A stretch of 64,000 nt of DNA from Tistrella mobilis KA081020-065 (GTDB lineage: Bacteria; Pseudomonadota; Alphaproteobacteria; Tistrellales; Tistrellaceae): contig NC_017966.1 in the NCBI RefSeq assembly GCF_000264455.2, positions 620,001 to 684,000 of the forward strand, given 5' to 3'. A program made the translations under genes and the position numbers. Shown here one piece after another: positions 54,778 to 64,000 of the stretch (position 1 is its first letter; every line of letters begins with the position of its first letter). Below the pieces are notes generated by a model. It ran no database searches and had not been told where the DNA came from. It saw only the letters and a program-made list of their open reading frames with translations.

Positions 54778-57700
54778 TGGCGCCCGAGGTATCGATGGTG
54801 GTGACGCCGCCGGCGCCCAGGGTGACGTTGGTGGAATAGGTGATGTTCTGGCCGCCGTCGCCCTTGCCGACCGAGGTGCCGAGATTGATCGCGGTGTGCA
54901 CCGCCCCCTGCGACGCGGCATTGGCCTGGGTGAAATAGGTGCCGCCGGCGCCCAGCGACTGGGCGATGACGCCCGCGCCATTGGCGCCGGCGGTCGCAAT
55001 GGTCTGGGTGCGGGTGGTGACGGCGACGGTGTTGCCGTTCAGCCCGCTGGCGTTGGCGGCGTTCAGGGTAACGCCATAGCTGGTGATGTTGGCGTTCGAG
55101 AAGGCCGAGGCGATCACGCCGCCGCCACCGCCGATCGACTGGCCGACGATGCCGGCCGAGCCGGCGCCCGAAGTGACGACATTCGCCGCCGTATCGATGA
55201 CGATGCTGCCGCCATAGGCGATGCCGGTGCCGAAGCTGGCGGTCGCCTGGTTGACGGGGCTGAACACCGCGCCGCCGGCACCGCCGATCGACTGCGCCAG
55301 AATGCCGAAGGCGGTGGCCCCTTGAGTCTGGACCGATCCGCTGCCGGTGGTGGTGACCTTCACCTGCGAGGCGTTGGAGCCGCTGGGTGCGTTCAGGATG
55401 ACGGCATTGCCGCCATTGGCGAGGGCGAGACCGCCGCCGCCGCCGATCGACTGGGCGACGATGCCGGCCGAGGCATTGCCGATCGTGCCGATGGCGGCAG
55501 CACTGCTGACGGTAACCGTGTTGCCGTTGCCGGCAACATAGCCGCCCAGATAGACCCCGCTGCTGTGAACGCCCGAAATGCCGCCGCCACCGGCGATCGA
55601 CTGCGCCACCAGACCCGGGGCGAAGACGCCGCCGGTGGTGATGCTGCCACCGGTGAGGTTGACATTGACCACCCCGCCATTGCCGCCGCCGCCAGTATAG
55701 GTGCCGAGCGTCACCGGCCCCGAATAGCCCGTGCTGCCCGACTGGCCGGCGACCACGGCGATGCCGCCGCCGCCGCTGATCGACTGCGCGACCACGCCCA
55801 GCGCATTGGTGCCACGGGTGGTGATGTTCGCCGCCCCGCTGACGGTGGTGGCGAGGCCGACACCGCCGCCGCCACGGGCGCCGAGCCGGCTGCTGTCGAT
55901 CGACCCGCCGGTCGACTGGGTGGCGATGGCATAGATGCCGCCGCCGGCCCCCACCGACTGCGCGACCACGCCGAAAGCATTGGCGCCCGAGGTATCGATG
56001 GTGGTGGCGCCGCCGCTGCCCAGCGTCACCTTCACCGAATCGCTCTGACTGACGCCGCCATTGCCGCTGCCCTGGCCGGCACCCAGGTTGAAGGTGGCAT
56101 GGATGCTGCCCTGGGCGGCGGTGTTGGTCTGGGCGTAATACACGCCGCTGGCGCCGACCGACTGGGCGATCACCGCTGCGCCATTGGCGCCCGAGGTCGC
56201 AATCGTCTGGCCATGGGTGGTGACCGCGACATTGCTGCCGTAATCGCTGCTGCCGCTGCTGCCGTAGAGATTGGCGACATAGCTGGTATAGGCGGCATCG
56301 GCGAAGCTGGAGGCGATGACGCCGCCGCCGCCGCCCACCGACTGGGCGAGAATGGCCGTGGAGCCCTGGCCGGTGGTCACCACATTCGCCCCGGCATCGA
56401 CATAGACCCCGCCCGCATAGGCAGCCGAGGCGCCGAAGCTGGCGATGACGCCGTGATTGGGGGCGATGAAGGCACCGCCGCCGCCGCCGATCGACTGGGC
56501 CAGGATGCCGAAGCCCAGATTGCCGGTGGTCTGCAGCCAGCCATTGCCGCTGGTGGTGACCCCCACCGTGCTGGCATCGCTGCCGCCGGTCGTGCTGATG
56601 AACTGGGCATTGTAGCTGGTGAGCGCCAGGCCACCGCCGCCGCCGATCGACTGGGCGACGATGGCGCTGGCGCCGATGCCGGACGTCGCAACCGGTGCCA
56701 GCGCCGTGACGCTGGCGACCCCGGCGATGCCGGCCGTGCCGCCGCCCATCTGCACCGTATCGGTGTTCAGCGCCGAGATGCCGCCGCCGCCCGCGATCGA
56801 CTGGGCGACGATGCCATGGGCAAACATGCCGGTGGTGGTGATGCCGCCGCCGCCCGAGAGGTTGACGGTGGCATTGCCGGCATTGTTGCCGCTGCCGCCC
56901 CGGGCGCCGAGTACTGCCGTGCCGGTGAAGAACTCCAGCCCGGGGGTCGCGACGGCCAGGATGCCGCCGCCATTGCTGACCGACTGCGCGACGATGCCGA
57001 AGGCGTTGTTGCCGCGGGTGACGATGCTGGCGGCGCCCGTCACCGTGGTCGCCATGCCCATGCCGTTGCCGCCGCGCTGGCCGAGCTGCACGCCCTTGGC
57101 GTTGCCATAATTGGCGCGGGTGGAGATGGCGACGATACCGCCGCCGCCGCCCACCGACTGTGCGACCGCGCCGAAGGCGTTGGCGCCCGAGGTGTCGATG
57201 GTGGTCACACCACCTGCACCCAGCGTCACCTTGATCGCGTCGGCGACGTTGGCGCCGCCATTGCCGCCGGCACTGACCGTGCCCAGATAGCCGGTGACGT
57301 TGATCGTGCCCTGGCTGACGGTATTGGCCTGGGTGAAGTACACGCCGCCGGCGCCTACCGACTGGCCGACCACGGCTGCGGCGTTCACGCCCGAGGTCGC
57401 GATGGTCTGGTTGTGGGTGGTGACGGCGACGGTGCCGGCATAGAGATTGCCGTTGCCGGCGCTGTTCAGGCCCGTCCCGTAATTGACGAAGCCGTCATTC
57501 GCGGTGGTGGAGGCGATCACGCCGCCGCCGCCGCCGATCGACTGACCCAGGATCGCGACCGAGCCCGCGCCCGAGGTGACGACGTTCGCGCCCGCATCGA
57601 CGGCGATATTGCCGGCATAGCCGATGCCGGTGCCGAGATTGGTGCTGAGAGGGGCAGTCGGCCCGAAGATCGCGCCGCCGGCGCCGCCGATCGACTGCGC

Positions 57701-60700
57701 CAGAATGCCGAAAGAGGTGGTGCCCTGGGTTTGAACCGCGCCGCCGCCGGAAGTGGTGACGGTCACCTGGCTGGCATTCGATCCGCTGGGCGTATTGGCG
57801 AAGGTGACGGCGCCGGTGCCGATGGCCAGCCCGCCGCCGCCGCCGATCGACTGCGCGACGATGCCCGCGGCGGCCGTGCCGTAGGTAGTGATCGCCGACG
57901 AGCTGGCAACGCTGACGGCGCCGCCATTGCCGGCGAGCACGCCGCCCAGCGTCACGTCATTGGTGAGCACGCCGGAAATGCCGCCGCCGCCGGCGATGGA
58001 CTGGGCCACCAGACCATGGGCATAGGCACCGCCGGTGGCGATGCTGCCATTGGTCAGGTTGACATTCACCGCACGGGTATCGCTGCCATTGCCGCCGGTG
58101 GCACCCAGCCGGACATTGCCGGTGAAGGCCGCCCCCGACTGGCCCGACACCACGAAGATGCCGCCGCCGGTGCTGATCGACTGGGCGACCGCGCCCAGCG
58201 CATTGGTGCCGCGGGTCACGATATTCGCGGTGCCGGTCAGCGTAGTGGCAAGGCCCGTGCCGCTGCCGCCGCGCTGGCCCAGAATGGCGCCCTTGACCGT
58301 GCCGCCGGTCGCCTGGGTGGCAATCGCGACGATGCCGCCACCGCCGCCCACCGACTGGGCGATCGCGCCGAAGGCATTGGCGCCCGAGGTGTCGATGGTG
58401 GTGAGACCACCGGCACCGAGCGTGACCTTGATCGCGTCGGCGACGTCCGCGCCGCCATTGCCGCCGGCACTGACGGTGCCGAGATAGCCGGTGACATTGA
58501 CCGCGCCCTGGCTGGCGCTGTTCGCCTGGGTGAAGAACACGCCGCTGGCACCCACCGCCTGGCCCACCACGGCTGCGGCGTTCACGCCCGAGGTCGCGAT
58601 GGTCTGGTTGTGGGTGGTGACGGCGACGGTGCCGGCGTTCAGATTGCCGTTACCGGCGCTGTTCAGCCCCGTCCCGTAATTGACGAAGCCGGCATTCGCG
58701 GTAGTGGAGGCGATCACGCCGCCGCCGCCGCCGATCGACTGCCCCAGGATCGTGACCGAACCCGCGCCCGAGGTGACGACGTTCGCCCCCGCATCGATGC
58801 CGATATTGCCGGCATAGCCGATGCCCGTGCCGAGATTGGTGCTGAGGAGAGACGTCGGCCCGAAGATCGCGCCGCCGCCGCCGCCCACCGACTGCGCCAG
58901 AATGCCGAAAGAGGTGGTGCCCTGGGTTTGAACCGCGCCGCCGCCGGAAGTGGTGACGGTCACCTGGCTGGCATTCGACCCGCTGGGGGTATTGGCGAAG
59001 GTGACGGCGCCGGTGCCGATGGCAAGCCCGCCGCCGCCGCCGATCGACTGGGCGACGATGCCGGCCGCCGCCGTGCCGTAGGTGGTGATCGCCGACGAGC
59101 TGGCAACGCTGACGGTGCCGCCATTGCCGGCGACCACGCCGCCCAGCGTCACGTCGTTGGTCAGCACGCCGGAAATGCCGCCGCCGCCGGCGATGGACTG
59201 GGCCACCAGACCATGGGCATAGGCACCGCCGGTGGCGATGCTGCCATTGGTCAGGTTAACGGTCACCGTTCGGCCGTTGCTGCCGCTGCCGCCGATGGCG
59301 CCCAGCCGGACATTACCGGTGAAGGCCGCCCCCGTCTGGCCCGAGACCACGACGATGCCGCCGCCATTGCTGACCGACTGGGCAACCGCACCCAGCGCAT
59401 TGGTGCCGCGGGTCACGATGTTGGCGGTCCCCGTCAGCGTGGTGGCCATGCCGCTGCCGCTGCCGCCGCGCTGGCCCAGAATGGCGGTGCCGACGGTGCC
59501 GCCGGTCGCCTGGTTGGAGATCGCGATGATGCCGCCGCCGCCACCCACCGCCTGGGCGACCGCGCCGAAGGCATTGGCGCCCGAGGTATCGATGGTGGTG
59601 ACACCGCCTGTGCCGAGCGCGATCCTGATCGCATCGGCCTGGTCCACGCCGCCATTGCCGCTGCCGTAGGCGGTGCCCAGATAGGCCGTGACGCTGACCG
59701 CGCCCTGGCTGGCGGTATTGGCCTGGCTGAAGAAGGTCCCGCCCGCGCCGATCGACTGGCCGACCACGGCGGCGGCATTGGCGCCGGCGGTGGCGATGGT
59801 CTGATTGCGGGTGGTGATGGACATGGTGCCGGCATTCAGTCCGCTGGCATTGGCGCCGTTCAGCCCGACCGCATAAGAGGTGAAACCGGCATCCGATGCG
59901 GTGGAGGCGACCACGCCGCCGCCGCCGGCGATCGACTGGCCGAGCACGGCGACAGAGGCCATACCCGTCGTGATGACATTCGCGCCCGCATCGATCCCGA
60001 CATTGTCGGCATAGGCGATCGAGGCGCCGAAATTGGCGCCGAGCAGCCGGTTAGGCCCGAAGACCGCACCGCCACCGCCGCCGATCGACTGCGCCAGGAT
60101 GCCGAAAGAAGTGGCCCCTTGAGTCTGCACCGCGCCGGCCCCGGTGGTGGTGACAAGGACCTGGCGCGAATTCGATGCGCTGGGCGCGCTGGCGAAGTTG
60201 ACCTGGCCGTCGCTGGTCGCGATGCCGCCGCCGCCACCGATCGACTGGGCGATGATGCCCGAGGCGGAGGTACCATAGGTGGTGATGGCCGACGAGCTGG
60301 CGACCGTGACCGTGTTGCCATAGCCGGCCACCACGCCGCCGAGCGTGAGGCTGGTGGTGCGGATGCCGGAAATCCCGCCGCCGCCCGCGATCGACTGGAC
60401 GACCAGACCATGGGCGTTGAAGCCGTTGGTGACGATCCGCCCGCCGGTGAGGTTGACGTTCACCGTGCCGCCGTCACCCGTGCCGCCACCGGTGGCGCCG
60501 AGCCGCGTGCTGCCCGAGAAGATGGCGCCGGAGCCGGCGGCGGCGAGGGCGACACCGCCACCGCCGGTCACCGACTGCACCACCGCGCCGATCGCATTGT
60601 CGGCATGGGTGATGATGCTGGCCGTTCCCGACAGCGTAACCGCGCGGCCGTTGCCGCCGCCGCCCGACTGGCCGAGCTGGGCCGTGGCCGTGGTGCTGCC

Positions 60701-60780
60701 GGCCGAGGTGGTCGCGAAGCCGGCGATGCCGCCGCCGCTGCCGATCGACTGGACGGCGACGCCCATCGAATTGCGGCCCC
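53434..60780 (-). repeat. 1.2-kb super-repeat array in the autotransporter passenger
   Basis: A landmark encoding TIDTSGA(N)AFG (plus-strand gaggtatcg or gaggtgtcg) occurs at 53434 (diverged), 54622, 55989, 57189, 58386, 59583, and diverged at 60780. Intervals are 1188, 1203 (after subtracting the 164-bp duplication), 1200, 1197, 1197 and 1197 bp, all whole codons (396-401). The two copies spanning 57189-59583 are nearly identical in DNA, indicating recent duplication or gene conversion. Confidence 0.85.
54614..54941. repeat. 164-bp perfect tandem duplication that shifts the frame
   Basis: 54614-54777 and 54778-54941 appear identical by eye. Because 164 is not a multiple of three, the duplication throws the upstream frame off. 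The frames on either side are exactly those expected if one copy is removed. Real recombination event or assembly artefact cannot be decided here. Confidence 0.85.
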
Positions 60781-63700
60781 AGGTTTCGATCGAGGTGGTG
60801 CCGCCGTTATCGCCCAGGGTCAGCATCACCGCATCGGCCGCACTGGTGCCGCCGCTGCCGCCGCCCCGGCTGGCGCCGAGGGTGAAGGTGGGCGAAACCG
60901 CGCCCGAAATCTTGCCGGCGCTGAAGGTTGCGATACCGCCGCCGCCGCCGATCGACTGCACCACCAGGGCGCTGGCATTGTCGCCGCCGGTCTGGATCAG
61001 CGCCGAGGTGCCGCCGCCCGTGCTGACCAGGATCTTGCCGCCGTCGCCGGCATTGCTCGACGACGAACCGAGGGTGAGGCTGGCCGAGGCCGAGGCGCGG
61101 GTGGCGCTGGTAATGTCGATGATGTCGGAAATGCCGCCGCCGCCGCCGATCGATTGGGCGATGACCGCACTGCTGCCGATGCCCGAGGCGGTGATGTCGC
61201 GGGTGATGTAAACGCTGACGGTTCCGCCCGAGCCCGAAATGCCGCCGCCGCCGCCGAGGGTGACCGGCGCCGAAATCTTGCCCCCCGAGGCGCTGGACTG
61301 GGCCGAGCCGCCGAGGCCGCCGCCGCCGCCAACAGACTGGGCGACGATCGCATGCGCGGCGCCGGCTGCGGTGGTGATCACGCCGCGGCTGGTGACCGTG
61401 ACGCCCTGGCCGTTCTGGCCGCCGCCGCCCGATCCGCCGAGGGCCATGGCGAGCGAGGCTTCACCACCCTGGGCCGAGGTCGACGACGCGCCGCCGGCAT
61501 CGCCGCCGCCACCACCCACCGACTGGGCAAAGATGCCGTGCGAGAGGAAGCCGTAGGTGGCGAGCGTGCCGTCATTCACGACATAGACGGCGCCGCCGGC
61601 CCCGCCATTGCCGCCCGATCCGCCGAGCGCAAAGCTGGTGGCATAGGCGCCGCTATTGGCATTGGTGGTGGCCGAGGCGCCGGTGCCGCCGCCGCCGCCC
61701 ACCGACTGGGCGTAGATCGCGGTCGCATGGGCGCCCGCGGTCCGGATGGTCGTGGCGCTGTTCACCGAAACCGTGCCGCCGGACCCGCCGCCGCCGCCCG
61801 ATCCGCCGAGGCCGGCGGACATCGCCACACCCTTGGAGGTGGAGGCAGAGGTACCGGTGGAGCCGCTGGAGACGCTGGCGCCGGGTTCGCTGTCATCCGC
61901 CTGGCCGGCGGTGGCCGAGGTGGTGACCGCGCCGCCATTGCCGCCGCCACCACCCACCGACTGGACATAGATGCCGTAGGAGAGATCGCCCCAGGTGGTG
62001 ATGGAGGTGGGGCGTGCCTGATCGTTGTTGCAGATGTTGTTCGAAATGCTGCCGCAGACATTCACGCTGCCGCCGGCGCCGCCCCCGGCGCCCGATCCGC
62101 CGAGGCCGAGCGCCACCGAGGCCGAGCCGCCCGAGCCGGTGGTGGAGCTGGACGAGCCGCCATTGCCGCCGCCGCCACCCACCGACTGGGCATAGACCGC
62201 CGCCGCATTGGCGCCATAGGTGGTGAGCGTGCCGCCGCCGAGGCCGACATTCACGGCACCGCCCGCGCCGGCGCCGCCGCCGGTACCCCCCATCGAGAGC
62301 GCGACGCTGGCCTTGCCGGCATCGGCATTGGAACTGGCCGAGCCGCCATTGCCGCCACCGCCGCCCACCGACTGAGCGAAGATCGCCTGGGAGTTGAGGC
62401 CGCCCTTGCCGTCGGAGGTGCCGGTGGTGATGCTGGCCGAGTTGGTGACCACGATGCTGCCGCCGGCCGCACCGCCGCCGCCCGAGCCGCCGATCGCGAG
62501 GCCGGCGGCATAGCCGCCATCGGCGCCCGCCTGGCTGCCCTGAGAGGTGGAGCCGGTCTTGCCGGCAGAGGCCGAATTGTGGCTGCTGTTCGACTGGCCG
62601 GAACCCGAGGTCGGCACGGTGCCGGTGGAGGCGCTGGTGGACCCGTCTTCTTCGTCTTCATCCGAGGCCGGCGCCGCGGTCGCCGCCGTGGTCGCCCCGC
62701 CGCCATTGCCGCCGCCGCCGCCCACCGACTGGGCGAAAATGCCGGCCGAATTGATGCCCGTGGTCCTGAGCGTGCCGAAATTCAGCACGGTGACCAGATT
62801 GGCAGCCCCGCCACCGCCGCCCGAGCCGCCGAGCCCGAAAGAGAGGGCGCCCGAGCCGCCGCTTTCGACGGTGCTGGAGGCGGCACCGCCATTGCCGCCG
62901 CCGCCACCCACCGACTGGGCGAAGATCGCCGCCGATTGCAGGCCGCTGGTGGTGATGCTGCCGGTGTTCACGACCGTCGCGGTCGATCCGGCGCCGCCGC
63001 CACCACCGGTGCCGCCCAGGCTGATGGAACCCGCATAATTGCCGCCGGCCGCATTGGTGGTGGCAGAGCCGCCATTGCCGCCGCCGCCGCCCACCGACTG
63101 GGCGGTGATGCCGTTCGACAGCATGCCCGAGGTGGTGATGGTGGCAACGCTGCTGACCAGCACGGCGCCGCCATTGCCGGCCTTGCCGCCGGCGCCGCCG
63201 ATGGCGAGCGAGGCGCCGACGCCGTTATCGGCTTCCTCGTCGGTCGAGGCAGCCGGGCCGCTCTGCGAGAACTGGGCGGCGGTCGCGACCGCCGCACCGG
63301 TATTGGTCTGCTGGGCGAAGCCGGTGCCGGTATAGGCCGCGACACCGCCATCCAGCGCGCCGCCCTGCTGGCCGGTGGCCGAAGCGGTGGCCGTGCCGCC
63401 ATCGCCGCCGCCACCTCCGACCGACTGGGCGAAGATCGCCGTCGACCCGGCACCGGTGGTGGCGAGCGTGCCGCCGGCGACCACCGTCACCGCATCGGCA
63501 TTGCCGCCGCCGCCGCCAAAGCCGCCCACCGCCAGAGATGCGGCATATTTGTTGCTGGAGGCGCTGCTTTCCGAATAGCCGCCGCGGCCGCCGCCGCCGC
63601 CCACCGACTGGGCATAGATGGCGCTTGCGTGGTTGCCATAGGTCAGGATGCTGCCGCCGGTGGCGGTGACGCCACCCCAGGGATTGCTGCAGCTGCCCGA

Positions 63701-64000
63701 GCTGACATTGCCGCAGACGGTGACCCTGCCGCCGGTCCCGCCGGTGCCGCCGCCGCCGCCGACTGCGACCGAAATGGCGCCCGTGCCCGAAATCGCATTG
63801 GCATAGGCCGAGCCGCCATTGCCGCCGCTGCCGCCCACCGACTGCGCCAGGATGGCGACCGAGCGGTCGCCGGCGCCCGGATTGCCCGGCACGACGCCGG
63901 CCATGCCGGTCTGGATGCTGCCGGTCAGCGTGACGGCGACCGCGCCGGCATTGCCGCCGGCCGCACCCGACCCGCCGATCGCGACCGATGCCGAACCGCT
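54778..64000 (-). CDS. Giant autotransporter, N-terminal passenger (continues past the window)
   Basis: About 3,070 codons, still open at 64000, so the start and signal peptide lie outside. It consists of Gly/Ala/Ser/Thr-rich repeats with the motif AQS(V/I)GGGGG every 40-60 residues, typical of very large autotransporter adhesins. Two zones are visible: 61100-64000 with short repeats (AQSVGGGGGNGG) and long acidic/Ser linkers, and 54778-60800 built from the 1.2-kb super-repeat. The gene has strongly biased GC-rich codons (GGC, GCC). As written it reads into a duplicated block and stops at 54425. Confidence 0.85.

Noticed and set aside
61100-63900. Regularly spaced repeats that could look like a CRISPR array
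   Set aside because: They are codon-phased protein repeats with variable units, inside one long open frame.

Overview
GC-rich alphaproteobacterial DNA, probably from a secondary replicon (megaplasmid or chromid) of a Rhodospirillales-like organism such as Tistrella or Azospirillum. That placement is inferred from GC content, gene style and families. The window holds its own replication and partition locus (RepA-family initiator, about 20 copies of a 16-bp iteron, ParA, ParB) and a housekeeping-type biosynthetic gene (leuA).

Layout. 1-5002 (minus): a GntR/HutC regulator followed by hydantoinase/oxoprolinase subunits B and A and a cysteine hydrolase. 5003-8900: an AT-rich island with a ComEC-like metallo-beta-lactamase-fold protein and an LA2681-type HEPN protein. 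9072-10437: an ArsR operon (VOC protein, ArsR, SRPBCC). 10421-14942: a PAS-LuxR regulator, thiolase plus acyl-CoA ligase, a HutC-like regulator and a YciI protein. 15111-24251: a catabolic block (polysaccharide-deacetylase/PuuE-like hydrolase, TRAP transporter QMP, MmgE/PrpD, acyl-CoA dehydrogenase, two CoA-transferases) whose two transcription units share the palindrome TGTCCGGACA. 24419-31558: chemoreceptor, DMT exporter, deformylase-like protein with lost metal ligands, and two SDR/regulator pairs. 31559-34686: unusual tRNA-like gene, decayed gene remnants, and leuA with a leucine-rich leader peptide. 34687-43288: orphan lasso-peptide B2-type protease, degenerate histidine kinase and the rep/par locus. 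43282-50626: dienoyl-CoA reductase, lipase, GlxA-type regulator, small membrane proteins, TetR and an acyltransferase. 50636-64000 (minus): the C-terminal 4.4 thousand codons of a giant autotransporter built from 1.2-kb repeats.

How parts work together. RepA with its iterons should fire the origin, and ParA/ParB should segregate the replicon. A 16-bp palindrome, GTTCTGACGTCAGAAC (two perfect and two near-perfect copies, all between 36721 and 43288), is a strong candidate ParB site. The TRAP, MmgE/PrpD, acyl-CoA dehydrogenase and CoA-transferase genes look like uptake and CoA-dependent breakdown of an organic acid whose identity I cannot read from sequence.

Caveat. Four reading-frame breaks lie in otherwise well conserved genes: hyuA at 522-526, a CoA-transferase at 23381-23382, and the autotransporter at 52929-52931 and 54614-54941. 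They may be real mutations or assembly/sequencing errors. In each case repairing one base, or removing one duplicate copy, restores the frame.
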